Positions 28,240 through 37,064 of a DNA stretch of 64,000 bases are shown here, in pieces (the first letter of the stretch is position 1; every line of letters starts with the position of its first letter). Under the pieces are notes generated by a model. That model worked only from the letters and a program-made list of their open reading frames with translations, searched no databases and was not told where the DNA came from. The stretch lies in the NCBI RefSeq assembly GCF_013408925.1, contig NZ_JACCAB010000001.1, positions 2,356,001-2,420,000 of the forward strand, given 5' to 3'. The DNA is from Pedococcus badiiscoriae (lineage in GTDB: Bacteria; Actinomycetota; Actinomycetes; Actinomycetales; Dermatophilaceae). Made by a program: the position numbers and the translations under genes.

Positions 28240-28587
28240 CTAGGGGCGGGGGCTGCTGTTGCGGCGGTTGCGCATCGCCCCGAGGACGCTGAGGATCATG
28301 ATGGCACCGAAGGCAGTCCAGACCAGGGCTCTGTCCTCGCAACGTGCCTGGAACTCGACCCAGACGCAGGAGGCGATGGCGACCACCAGGCAGCCCACGG
28401 CGTAGAAGCCGAGCCCGCTCGCGGCGAAGCCGATGCAGCCCACGACGCCCAGCGCCGCCCAAATGAACTGGGCGACCCAGTCGCTTTCGGACTTAGGTCT
28501 ACGAAAGCCCTCGGGCCAAGTCGACTGCTGCTGCTGCGAGCGCCCCGGTGCGCCCCCGCGGAAGGCGGGGGCGTTGAAGATGTTCAC
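28240..28587 (-). CDS. Small membrane protein
   Basis: 115 residues from a GTG at 28587, chosen for the AGGAGAAGCT ribosome site immediately upstream; a longer start at 28662 lacks one. Two or three membrane helices are visible (VAQFIWAALGVVGCIGF, FYAVGCLVVAIASCVWV, ALVWTAFGAIMILSVLG) with a cytoplasmic glutamine-rich N-terminus. It leads the run of small coupled genes down to 27438. Function unknown. Confidence 0.6.
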   Translation of the reverse strand: MNIFNAPAFRGGAPGRSQQQQSTWPEGFRRPKSESDWVAQFIWAALGVVGCIGFAASGLGFYAVGCLVVAIASCVWVEFQARCEDRALVWTAFGAIMILSVLGAMRNRRNSSPRP

Positions 28588-28701
28588 AGCTTCTCCTAGT
28601 GATCTTGAGTCAATCACTCCGATCCTTCGCGACCGCGCCATCGTCGCACCATGGTCCGACAATCGCTGATCAGTCTGCCTGCGCCTGGGGTGAGCGCGAG
28701 G

Positions 28702-29544
28702 TCAGTCAGGGTGGAGGATCAGGTGCCCGTCCATCCACGGTCGAAGGGATCCTTCTATGTGCCCGTAGCCGCGTGCCGTGGCGTGAAGCCCCACGCGGCT
28801 CTCCCCGCTCTCCCAGAGCGAGAGCTGCACGTCGGCGATGTCGTCGAAAACGGGACGTGCCCAGTGCGATTGCCAGGCTCCCTCGAACGACCAGCGGCCA
28901 TCGTCGGGCGGCCGATCCCCACGGGCTGTCAGGATCAGGGCGGTGTTGCTACGACGGGCCATCTCGCGCAGCCAGCGCCCCGTCAGGACTGCCACCGGAC
29001 CCCTGGGCCATGCACGCGGCCGGAGCATCTCGTCGAGGCAGTCGATGATGAGTACGTCGTAATCAGCACCGAACCAGCTGGGGTCATCGGATCGGAAGTC
29101 AGGGATCGGGATCCAGGAGGCGATCTCGATGCGGTCCACGGCGGTGCGATCGGTCCCGGCGCTCGACGCGGCCATCAGGAGACGGTCCCGCAGGATGTGG
29201 GTGGCCATATGGTCGTTGGCCATCCCGACCCGCGCGGTCTGAACCAGATGGGCGGCCATCTGAGTGAGCAGAGAGGTCACGCCGATGCCGGGCGGGCCGG
29301 CCACGGTCCAGATGGCACCGGGCGTGAGGCCGCCTCGCGTCAGCGCGTCAAGGGGCTTCAGCCCGGTCGGGGAGGTCGGCTGGGCCGAAAGCGCAGCCAG
29401 CTCCGCTAACGTGTATCCCAGGCCACCGGCAATCATTGGGCCGTCGCGGTGCAGCGTCGTCGGAAGTCTGGGCACGCTGGCACCTTGCCATTCCCCACTG
29501 ACAAGACCCCCACCGGCATACTCACTACGTGCTTGCGCCATCAC
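28702..29544 (-). CDS. RecA/DnaB-like P-loop protein with altered Walker A
   Basis: 280 residues. GLTPGAIWTVAGPPGIGVTS matches the start of the DnaB/RadA-type RecA core, but the Walker A lysine is a valine (GPPGIGVTS), so ATP hydrolysis may be lost. A Walker B-like DVLIIDCLDEM follows. In DnaB-like proteins this segment drives a hexameric helicase; here the N-terminal DnaB domain is absent and the protein is short. It may bind DNA or oligomerise without hydrolysis. Starts at 29544 (GTG) and 29541 (ATG) are adjacent, and an ATG at 29436 is also possible. It is divergent from the gene at 29590. Confidence 0.6.
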   Translation of the reverse strand: MMAQARSEYAGGGLVSGEWQGASVPRLPTTLHRDGPMIAGGLGYTLAELAALSAQPTSPTGLKPLDALTRGGLTPGAIWTVAGPPGIGVTSLLTQMAAHLVQTARVGMANDHMATHILRDRLLMAASSAGTDRTAVDRIEIASWIPIPDFRSDDPSWFGADYDVLIIDCLDEMLRPRAWPRGPVAVLTGRWLREMARRSNTALILTARGDRPPDDGRWSFEGAWQSHWARPVFDDIADVQLSLWESGESRVGLHATARGYGHIEGSLRPWMDGHLILHPD

Positions 29545-29589
29545 GGTGCGCTCGGAGCCAGCGGGGCACCTTTCCGGAGGAGAATTTCA

Positions 29590-30192
29590 ATGACGACACC
29601 CATCGGCGGCGTCCTGACACAGGCCCTCCATTCGCATAGGAGCGCCGATCCGGGCGACGTGTACGACGAGACGCTTCGGGTAGTGGCGACACGTGCAGCC
29701 GCAGCCCAGTCGCTCTGCAAAGCCGACATCGGCTCCCTGGTGATGTGGAAGCGCATCACCGCGAGCGCGCGCTGGGCCGGGACGCTGGGGATGACCCCTG
29801 ACGCCGAAGTGCAGGCGGTCACCGGAAATGCATGGGCCCTGGCCAACAACGCCCAGTTACCCGCTGCGGAGGCGGGCCTGGCTGCTTTTCGCGAGTTGAG
29901 GAAGCTGCCGGGGCTTGGCGGAACCGGCGCTTTGGCATCGGCGGTCCTGGTCGCCTGCGCGCCAGACCGAATGGCCGTATGGGACCAGCGCGTGAGCTCC
30001 ACCCTTGAAGCGATGGGCCGGCGCCCCAAGTTCACCGCAGGCTTCTACGGGCGCTACCTCGAAGAGCTAGACCACATGATCGAAGACGAACTCGATCGAG
30101 ACGCCCAGAGGTCCTGGAAGCGGCGTGACGTCGAACTCGCCCTGTACGCCATCGGTGGCCGTGCGGACCTATTGGCGCAAGTACGAAGGTAG
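29590..30192 (+). CDS. Possible helix-hairpin-helix protein
   Basis: 200 residues from the ATG at 29590, after a GGAGGAGA ribosome site. LRKLPGLGGTGALASAVLVA resembles the helix-hairpin-helix of EndoIII/OGG-type DNA glycosylases, and the following MAVWDQRV has an aspartate where those enzymes keep a catalytic one. The family is not certain: the protein lacks an iron-sulphur cluster and is short. A shortened copy of its middle (WKRITASARW) recurs near 49297. It could be a repair-type or structural DNA-binding protein. Confidence 0.5.
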   Translation: MTTPIGGVLTQALHSHRSADPGDVYDETLRVVATRAAAAQSLCKADIGSLVMWKRITASARWAGTLGMTPDAEVQAVTGNAWALANNAQLPAAEAGLAAFRELRKLPGLGGTGALASAVLVACAPDRMAVWDQRVSSTLEAMGRRPKFTAGFYGRYLEELDHMIEDELDRDAQRSWKRRDVELALYAIGGRADLLAQVRR

Positions 30193-30222
30193 GCCGTCCC
30201 GATCATAGCGCTCCTGTGACGG

Positions 30223-30263
30223 CCTGGGCTGGTGGACGCCTTCAAGGCGTCCACCAGCCCAGG
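30223..30263. terminator. Perfect inverted repeat between convergent genes
   Basis: A perfect 20-base inverted repeat with a one-base centre lies between two convergent genes (ends at 30192 and 30370). It would fold into a very stable hairpin on either strand and could end transcription from both sides, though neither strand has a U-run after it. A protein-binding site is the alternative. Confidence 0.6.
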
Positions 30264-30369
30264 AAAGTCCCCGCACAGGGCACCGCCGCCGGGCTGACTC
30301 GACTGAACCTAGTGGCGCAGGGGCGTAGTGCCCGACCCCACGGGGCGTTCTCGCCAGAGCCTCCTTGCC

Positions 30370-30948
30370 TCAGCCCCAATCCGCGTTGAAAAGTGTCTGG
30401 TCGGTAAAGGGCGAGCGCTCCACGTTCCGTGCGATCTCTCCGGGGGCGAAGTCCGCCTGCCGTAGTTGCTCCCAGGGCTCGCCTGCGGCCTGGAATTCCA
30501 TCCGGTTTTGACCATAGCGCTGCGAAGGGCCGACGGTCCTATGAGTGCCCAACACCGTGATGAGCAAGGCCTCGCACTCCCGGATCACGTCCGACGTGGT
30601 TGTCTTCCCGAGCGCATCCCGTTTGACGACATGTGACCACCCATCCAGGCGACCGCGCTCGACGTCGTCAAAGGCGAACCAGCAGAAGCGGCTCCAGTTG
30701 TCTCGATCTTTATGGTGCCGTCGGAGCCGGGTGCCAAGGCCCTGGGAGCTATCGGCCAAGCCCACATAGGTGGGGCCGTGGCCGTCGAAAAGGATGTAGA
30801 AGCCCTTGGCGCGGCGGAAGTCGCATGCCTCCAGCTTTGGACGCCTGACCCCGCGCCGCCCTAGCAATTGCCATGCGTGGGCATCCCATTGCACCTCTTC
30901 GCGCAACCAGAACATGCCGTAAGCCCCAACGAGGTGGCCGCTACTCAA
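30370..30948 (-). CDS. GIY-YIG nuclease family protein
   Basis: 192 residues from a TTG at 30948 with GGAG 7 bases upstream; an ATG at 30915 is the alternative. The GIY-YIG core is seen as GFYILFDGHGPTYVGLADSS followed by the conserved arginine in GTRLRRHH and a glutamate further on (IRECEALLI). Enzymes of this family cut one DNA strand. The start overlaps the stop of the zinc-ribbon gene as ATTGA, so they form an operon. A role in mobile-element transfer or defence fits the neighbourhood but is not shown. Confidence 0.75.
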   Translation of the reverse strand: MSSGHLVGAYGMFWLREEVQWDAHAWQLLGRRGVRRPKLEACDFRRAKGFYILFDGHGPTYVGLADSSQGLGTRLRRHHKDRDNWSRFCWFAFDDVERGRLDGWSHVVKRDALGKTTTSDVIRECEALLITVLGTHRTVGPSQRYGQNRMEFQAAGEPWEQLRQADFAPGEIARNVERSPFTDQTLFNADWG

Positions 30949-31253
30949 TGGTCGTCTCCATCAGGTCGTCGGATTATTGACGGTCGGCGCCGGATTCTCG
31001 TGGGCTCATCGCCCGGCCAGTCGGCGCCCTCGGCAGGCGGCGTGCCCCGGTCCATGGGAAGTAACTGAGGGGCCGGGAGATCCCACCTATGCCCGCATTC
31101 GAGGCACTCACGGTCACGATGATCGGGGGGCAGGGCGCAGCCGAGGTCGACCTCCCACGGTTCCGCGACTGCCGTGTCATCGGGGATCCGCATGCCAAAG
31201 ACGAAGTGGAGAACCTCTCCCGAGGAACAGTTGGGGCAGACGTCTCGAGCCAT
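30945..31253 (-). CDS. Zinc-ribbon protein
   Basis: 102 residues from the ATG at 31253, which has GGGAGG 6 bases upstream. Two CxxC pairs (CPNCSS near the N-terminus, CLECGHRW about 50 residues later) make one zinc ribbon. The tail is rich in proline, arginine and aspartate. It overlaps the GIY-YIG gene and is probably its DNA- or protein-binding partner. Confidence 0.6.
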   Translation of the reverse strand: MARDVCPNCSSGEVLHFVFGMRIPDDTAVAEPWEVDLGCALPPDHRDRECLECGHRWDLPAPQLLPMDRGTPPAEGADWPGDEPTRIRRRPSIIRRPDGDDH

Positions 31254-31417
31254 CCGCGACCTCCCACTTGCAGGGACCCTGTCTGGGTCCAGACCTTCAT
31301 ACACGACTATGAGTGCGTCACGCTCCTGAACGGTCGCAAGGCCATGGTCGTTGCCGGTGTGACGCCCAACCCGTAGGTTTCTTCCCGGGTAGGGAGACCG
31401 GGGTTACCGTCGGTGAG

Positions 31418-32545
31418 GTGGAACCCTCTCGTGTGCAGGCGTCTGGTCTTGGTTGTGAACGCGTCCGCCTCTCGGAGGCGCTGGGGCAGTTCCTTGTCCA
31501 CTGCGAGGCACAGCACGCTCGACGAACGGTGCACGCGTACCGGACCACGAACCTCGCGCTGATGGCACACATGGGCGACCTATACGCCGACGAACTGCGC
31601 CCCATTCACCTCGACCGCTGGTTCGCGCACCTGCGCGGCCCCCACGTGGACTCCAAGGGCCGATTGCGCGAACCCATCGGCGCGGGCGGGTTCAACGCCT
31701 ACCTAGCCAGGGTGCGGCCCTTCCTCACCTGGATGTACCTCAACGACCTCATCGACCGCGACTACGGCAAGACCCTTCGTCGCATGCGGCGCCCGCACCG
31801 AATCAGGCTCCAGCTGGACCAGCAACAGGTCCGCGCCTTGCTCGAGGACGCAGCAACCCCACGTGACCGAGCGCTCATCGCGGTCGGGTTCTTCACCGCC
31901 ATGCGCCAAAGCGAACTACGAAGCATCCGATTGGGCGACCTGAATATGGACGCCGGGACCGTCTTCTTCCATGTATGGAAGTCCGATACCGAGGACGTCC
32001 TACCTCTGTCGCCAGAGCTGCGCTCCGAGCTCGCGCGGTGGCTACCGGAGTATGAGCGCAGCGTTCGACGCGACCACGGCCGCGGACTGCTGCCCTCGGA
32101 CTACCTCGTCCCTTCACGTCTCCGGGGCAGGTACGGGTCCCGGCTGAGCGTCGTTGAGGGCCTGGCCCGCCCGACCGCCACGGATCGGGCCCTGAACCCG
32201 GGCCGACCGGCCGCGAAGCCCAGCCTGATCGTCAAGGAGGGGCTGCGCAGGCTGGGGCTGCCCGACCGCGGCCAAGGCCTGCACACTCTTCGTCGATCCG
32301 CAGCCAGGCAGATCTTCGACGCCCTCGTCGAGACCCGCCGCTACGACGGTGCGCTGCGAGTCGTCCAAGCGCTGCTGCACCACCGCACTCTGGAGACGAC
32401 CGAGGAGTACATCGGACTGAGCACCGAGGCCGTCACCAGAGACGACTTCCTGCGCTCCGCAGTACTGCTCGGCATGCCAACCCAGCCGACCCTGGCCTCG
32501 GTTCCGCCAGGGCCGCTGGGATTGCCGAGCACCCGTCGGCCCTAG
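31418..32545 (+). CDS. Tyrosine recombinase (integrase)
   Basis: About 375 residues from a GTG at 31418; the frame is open further up to 31313, so the start is uncertain. The catalytic set is complete: arginine in TAMRQSELRS, lysine in VWKSDTE, HxxR in LHTLRRSAAR, histidine in LLHHRTLE and the nucleophilic tyrosine in EEYIGLS. The N-terminal SAM-like domain (QFLVHCEAQHARRTVHAYRT) binds the core site. It could integrate or excise this island. No tRNA gene or obvious attachment repeat is next to it. Confidence 0.88.
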   Translation: MEPSRVQASGLGCERVRLSEALGQFLVHCEAQHARRTVHAYRTTNLALMAHMGDLYADELRPIHLDRWFAHLRGPHVDSKGRLREPIGAGGFNAYLARVRPFLTWMYLNDLIDRDYGKTLRRMRRPHRIRLQLDQQQVRALLEDAATPRDRALIAVGFFTAMRQSELRSIRLGDLNMDAGTVFFHVWKSDTEDVLPLSPELRSELARWLPEYERSVRRDHGRGLLPSDYLVPSRLRGRYGSRLSVVEGLARPTATDRALNPGRPAAKPSLIVKEGLRRLGLPDRGQGLHTLRRSAARQIFDALVETRRYDGALRVVQALLHHRTLETTEEYIGLSTEAVTRDDFLRSAVLLGMPTQPTLASVPPGPLGLPSTRRP

Positions 32546-32673
32546 ATCGGCATGCCTTTCAGGCGTGCCTGGTTACATGTTGGTTACCCGCTTGGTGCCA
32601 GTCCCCAAGCCCTCCCCGGTGTCGAGGGCCACCGGGGAAACCCGCTGTCATTCCACCGACCTAGGCTCCGGGG

Positions 32674-32865
32674 ATGCGGTACAGCACGTTCGAACTCGAC
32701 CCGGCCGCCGATGTCGACGACGCCCTCGAGCGCTTCGCCCAGGCGGGCTGGCATACGTGGGAGGCTGGTCGCGGCGCGACCATCACCCTCAACGGGCGAC
32801 GAGTGCACCGCGTGTGGCTACGGACCACACGACCTCGGTGGCCACAGAGGCCGCCATCCGGGTAG
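32674..32865 (+). CDS. Small hypothetical protein, possibly truncated
   Basis: 63 residues starting MRYSTFELDPAADVDDALER. The first 50 residues look like a real small alpha/beta protein (AGWHTWEAGRGATITLNGRR), whereas the last dozen are low in information and may be out of frame. Not recognised. It sits between the integrase and the broken helix-turn-helix gene. Confidence 0.35.
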   Translation: MRYSTFELDPAADVDDALERFAQAGWHTWEAGRGATITLNGRRVHRVWLRTTRPRWPQRPPSG

Positions 32866-32952
32866 CGGTCAAATCCGCGCCTAGGCCGGAGGGGGCCGCG
32901 TGCGGGTGCCCGCCGGGCGCATCGAAAGCTAGAGACAAGGCGTGCAGCGGCG

Positions 32953-33354
32953 CTACGCGCTCGGGGGCACGACCACGGTCCGCGGTATCGAGGACTGGTC
33001 GCCGATGAGGGCTCCCTGCAGGCCCAGCAGATGGACCCGGGCCACAATGATGCCAAGGAGACTGAGCGGCCTTCACGTCCCCGGACATCGCCTTGTCCCA
33101 AAAGAGCTGCCTGGAGCGCGTCGAGACGTTGGCTCTCTAGGAACCGGAGACTGTCGACTGCCTCGTCCTGGCGTTCTATGAGGGCGTCCCTGACGATGCG
33201 ATAGACGGTTCCGCGATTGGCGTAGCCAAGCGCTGCCGCGATCTGGTCGTAGGTGCACCCTTGGGTGCGCCGTTCGATGGACCGAGCGCGTCGCGGCCGC
33301 CAAGGCGCGGTTGCGGTGGCGTTCGTCTGCGCCAGGAAATGCGGCGGCACTGAT
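32953..33354 (-). pseudogene. Broken copy of the helix-turn-helix gene at 36377
   Basis: Translating the minus strand in shifting frames recovers most of the intact protein at 36377-36781: RHRNRALAAA, then TQGCTYDQIAAALGYANRG and RIVRDALIERQDEAVDSLRF, then IIVARVHLLGLQ and IPRTVVVPPS. At least three frameshifts separate these blocks, and the codon equivalent to the start is ATC. The copy is clearly dead. It lies in the same orientation as the intact copy, with the FnIII gene between them. Confidence 0.85.
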
Positions 33355-33666
33355 ACCGACCGAGTCCAGGGACGGCCCAGCAGTCCGCCACCAACGCGCC
33401 TCATCGGCGAACAACCGCGTCAACGGGCCGTGGCTGGAACACCTTCCCGGGGGGCGGGAGCATCGTGATCTCAAGAACCACCGCGCCCGGCTCAAGCCGC
33501 CTTGGCGTGAAGAAAGCCTCATGTCCGACTTGTGGATGCAAATGTGAACTAGTCCGTTTGGGCAGGACTTGGGTGGGTTCCGGGGAGCTGGCACCCCGGC
33601 GAAACCAGGGCACCTAGCCTGGATCGCTGATGGGGATTCGCTCCACAGTGCCAAAGGGGATCGCGC

Positions 33667-36192
33667 ATGCGCTTCAGCTCAGTCGGTCTTTTCCGGACTC
33701 ACTTCTCAGGGGGCGCGGAGCCGCTGGGCCGAAGTTCTTGGCGCGCGATGCGGCCGCAACCGATCCGACACCTGGTGTATGTCGCGAGCATTCTGTCGAC
33801 TTTGGGCCTCGTGCTTACCGCGATCCCTGCCAGCGCCTCGACTCCCGCGGTGCCCACGGCCCCTACGGTCACCTCGCTCGTGCCGGGCGACTCTTCGGTG
33901 ACTGTCTCGTGGGCGCCCCCCGCGACCAATGGCGGTGCGCCGATCACCAGCTATACGGCGACAGCGCTGCCTGGTGGGGGAACCTGCTCCACGACGGGCA
34001 CTGGCACGGATGATGCCCCGACTGCCTGCGTGATTGGTGGGCTGACCCCCGGGTCGACCTACGCCGTCTTGGTCACGGCCACGAACGCGGTCGGAACCGG
34101 CCCCGACGGATGGTCCGCGGCAGACCCGAACCGGCCAAACGCCGTGTATAACGCGGTGAATGGGCACTGGTACGAGGGAGTCATCGACGTCGGAATCTCG
34201 TGGGACAACGCCATGGCGAACGCGGCGGGTCTCAGCCTGAATCGTCAGGCAGGGTTTCTTGGGGCGATCACCAGCAGGGCCGAAGACGACTTCGTGATCT
34301 CCTCCGTGACCCCGCAGGTGGCTGCGGCGGGTGATCACCTATGGGTCGGGGCCGCAGACACCGGCCCCTCATCGCCGACTGCGGCTCACACCTGGCAGTG
34401 GAGGACCGGAAGCGAGAGGGGCAAGATCTTCGCAACCTGCCCGGCATCGCCCGAAGCTCGAAACGCCTGTGTTCCAAATGATACCGATGGTTGGAACCGC
34501 ACGGTGTGGCCATGCTTTGAACCCGACAGCGACAACAAACTGTGGCCCCACGTGCGCTTGCTCATCAGAAGCATCAACGTCAACAGCTGCACGCGGCCGG
34601 GGGACTTCACCGCGGCCGATCTCTATGAACCCAACTCGCCGTTCCCTTCAGTCCCCGCCACCGGCGGCTATCTGGTCGAATGGGCTCCCCCCTCCTCAGT
34701 CACGATTCCATCGACGCCCGATCAGGTCATCGGGCTCAGACAACAACGTCTTACGGGGAACTCGGCCCAGATCACGTGGAACGCCCCACCCTCCAACGGC
34801 GCCGCGATCGTCCACTACATCCTGCGAGTCAGCAGCAACGACGGAGCTTCCTGGACTCAGACCGTCACCCCATCAGCGAACCCAACCGCCACCCTCACCG
34901 GCGTCCCGGACGCCTCCGCGCGACTGGTGCAGATTGCAGGCGTAAACAGTGCAGGCCAAGGACCGTGGAGCCAAGGCATACTCGTCACCGGTGCCGGGAC
35001 CCGGCCGATGGCCATGGACATACGCACCTCGAGCGGTGCCGCTGTTGTCGGCGGCGCCATCTCTTGGGAGATGATTCCCCGGACCGCCTACTCGTCCGTG
35101 ACTTATGGACTGACTTCGGCTGGCACTATCACCTTCCCAGCAGCCCCGGCGGGCACGGCCAAGGTCACTGTGACCACGGGGCAAATGCCAGACGGGACGC
35201 TGGTAAGCGGATCGTGGCTCACGACGCTTGGGTATGACGCGACGCACCTACAACTCCCGCCCCCGCCGGACCCCGGTACCGCCCACCGAATCCACGTTGC
35301 CCTACCAGGCGGACTGCCGGCCGCCAACGCTTCAGTCGTGATCCACGGCCTCTCCGCGACGGCATCCGCTTCAGGTTTCACCTTCACCGTCCCAGGCGCG
35401 TTAGCCGGCGGTCTCACCGGACCTGACGGATCGTTCACCGCCATCGGCTACGGGACGGGATCGCTCTCCGCGACCGTCACCTATGACGATGGAGCCATCA
35501 CGCAGTTGCAAACCGTTGACATCACCGGCCCCGACACCTACGTGACGATGGAACTTGCCCCGTATGTGGCTCCGGTCCTCACGGCCACCAACGCCAGCGC
35601 CGGGGCGGCTGTCAACGTCACTCTCTCCGCCACCCTCCCCGCCCCTGCGGCAGCGGGCACATCGAGCTTGGCAAGCGTGCCGAGACTGTCAGGAATACAG
35701 GTCACGGCGATTCTCCCACCCGGAGCAACGGTCGGTAGCTGCGGTGCTCGGCTGACTGGATACACCTCATCGACCGGGAGGGTTACGCTGCGGCTCTGCG
35801 CGAACCACTCGGGCCAGATTCGGTTCAAGGTGGTGGGCGCGTTCACTGGTCGGGCCACGACCTTGTACGTCAAGGGCGCACCCTCCCTGCCAGCGCGCGG
35901 CGTTCGGGCGTCTTCGCCGGTGCTGGGGCGGGCATCCGTGGGGTGGCTGACGCCGGAGTACACCGGCGGCGCGCCGATCAGCCGCTACAGGGTCGTGCTC
36001 AGCTGCGCGGGCCTCCCAACCGTCGTCAGGGACCTGACCGGCCACAAGTCCAACACGGGAGCGTGGGTCGCGCCGGTTCCAGCCATAACGATCAACGGGC
36101 TGGCACATTCTCACCGCTATTCCGTCAGCGTCTACGTCGTGACCGCGTACGGCACGAGTCTTGCCTCGAGCACCACGGTCCCCGTCGCCTGA
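33667..36192 (+). CDS. Secreted FnIII and C-type-lectin-like protein
   Basis: 841 residues from the ATG at 33667 (AAGGGG 8 bases upstream); an ATG at 33748 directly before the signal peptide is an alternative. A hydrophobic stretch VASILSTLGLVLTAIPASAS is the export signal. A fibronectin type III domain follows (about 60-155), then a C-type-lectin-like domain recognisable from HWYEGV, SWDNAMANAAG and GFLGAITSRAEDDFV (about 160-330), then a second FnIII domain and immunoglobulin-like repeats; a third FnIII-like segment ends the protein. It is probably cell-surface or secreted and adhesive. No sortase motif or terminal membrane anchor is visible. Composition is threonine- and alanine-rich, unlike its neighbours. 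Confidence 0.8.
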   Translation: MRFSSVGLFRTHFSGGAEPLGRSSWRAMRPQPIRHLVYVASILSTLGLVLTAIPASASTPAVPTAPTVTSLVPGDSSVTVSWAPPATNGGAPITSYTATALPGGGTCSTTGTGTDDAPTACVIGGLTPGSTYAVLVTATNAVGTGPDGWSAADPNRPNAVYNAVNGHWYEGVIDVGISWDNAMANAAGLSLNRQAGFLGAITSRAEDDFVISSVTPQVAAAGDHLWVGAADTGPSSPTAAHTWQWRTGSERGKIFATCPASPEARNACVPNDTDGWNRTVWPCFEPDSDNKLWPHVRLLIRSINVNSCTRPGDFTAADLYEPNSPFPSVPATGGYLVEWAPPSSVTIPSTPDQVIGLRQQRLTGNSAQITWNAPPSNGAAIVHYILRVSSNDGASWTQTVTPSANPTATLTGVPDASARLVQIAGVNSAGQGPWSQGILVTGAGTRPMAMDIRTSSGAAVVGGAISWEMIPRTAYSSVTYGLTSAGTITFPAAPAGTAKVTVTTGQMPDGTLVSGSWLTTLGYDATHLQLPPPPDPGTAHRIHVALPGGLPAANASVVIHGLSATASASGFTFTVPGALAGGLTGPDGSFTAIGYGTGSLSATVTYDDGAITQLQTVDITGPDTYVTMELAPYVAPVLTATNASAGAAVNVTLSATLPAPAAAGTSSLASVPRLSGIQVTAILPPGATVGSCGARLTGYTSSTGRVTLRLCANHSGQIRFKVVGAFTGRATTLYVKGAPSLPARGVRASSPVLGRASVGWLTPEYTGGAPISRYRVVLSCAGLPTVVRDLTGHKSNTGAWVAPVPAITINGLAHSHRYSVSVYVVTAYGTSLASSTTVPVA

Positions 36193-36376
36193 CTTTGCGC
36201 GCCGAGAATCCAAGGAACCCCTCCCGAGGCCAGTGGGACTCCAGGAGGGTCGCGAGGTAGTCAGCCCCGGCCGGTCGGGTACATCCTGATTAGTTCGACC
36301 GTGCGGACGGAGGATGGGCCCTCCTAGGAGCGGTTCGAGTGGCAATGTCAACAGGAGTCGCGGGCACGCGGCGGCG

Positions 36377-36781
36377 CTACACCGTCGGTGGCACGACCAC
36401 AGTCCTGGGCATCGAGGACTCGTCGCCCCCGGAGGTTCCCTCGAGTCCAAGCAACCGGACACGCGCCGTGATGACGCCGAGGATCGACCGAGCGGCGTTT
36501 ACGTCCCCGGACATCGCCTTGTCCCAGAGCGCCGCCTGGAGCGCGTCGAGGCGTTGACTCTCGAGGAACCGGAGACTGTCGACTGCCTCGTCCTGGCGTT
36601 CTATGAGGGCGTCCCTGACGATGCGAAAGACCGTCCCGCGATTGGCATAGCCGAGCTCCGCTGCGATCTCGTCGTAGGTCAATCCTTGCGCGCGCCGTTC
36701 GATGGCCCGAGCGCGTCGGGCCGCGGCTAGGGCGCGGTTGCGGTGACGCCCATCCACTCGGGGAATGGCGTCGGCACTCAT
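36377..36781 (-). CDS. Helix-turn-helix protein, intact family member
   Basis: 134 residues. RAIERRAQGLTYDEIAAELG then YANRGTVFRIVRDAL forms a helix-turn-helix like those of small-terminase or transposon regulators, followed by a helical region with SQRLDALQAALWDKAMSGDV. It is the only intact one of three copies; the others (32953-33354 and 62596-63017) are frameshifted. Its start overlaps the stop of the small gene upstream as ATGA. It is divergent from the DUF4192 operon and might regulate it, which is inference from position. Confidence 0.7.
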   Translation of the reverse strand: MSADAIPRVDGRHRNRALAAARRARAIERRAQGLTYDEIAAELGYANRGTVFRIVRDALIERQDEAVDSLRFLESQRLDALQAALWDKAMSGDVNAARSILGVITARVRLLGLEGTSGGDESSMPRTVVVPPTV

Positions 36782-36966
36782 GGCGACCGCCGGGTGCGGT
36801 TGGCGTCGTCATTGGACCCGGCACCCGCCCCCCGGGCGGTGAGGCGCATGAGTTCGTGGTGGTCCTCCAGCAGAGCGACTGCAGCCAGCGTGCCCCACTC
36901 AAGCTCCTGCGCCAGACGGACCCGGGCGTGGTTCCACATCAACTGCATGCCTGCCTTCAATCCCAT
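36778..36966 (-). CDS. Small helical protein
   Basis: 62 residues from the ATG at 36966; a longer start at 37029 is possible. It is mostly helix (MQLMWNHARVRLAQELEWGT) with a charged, disordered tail. The stop overlaps the helix-turn-helix start as ATGA. A 61-residue gene sits in the same place beside the other DUF4192 module (62414-62599), but I see no clear sequence similarity between them. Confidence 0.5.
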   Translation of the reverse strand: MGLKAGMQLMWNHARVRLAQELEWGTLAAVALLEDHHELMRLTARGAGAGSNDDANRTRRSP

Positions 36967-37064
36967 TCCACCACGGTAAGCAACGACTGAGGAATGGCGC
37001 AGACGCGACACTCTAGGATTCGGGATCATTCGCGAATTCCCTTTATGGTCAACCTGATTGGGGG

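Noticed and set aside
37030..37064. TTGACC on the minus strand as a -35 box for the small gene at 36966
   Set aside because: No acceptable -10 box at the right distance.
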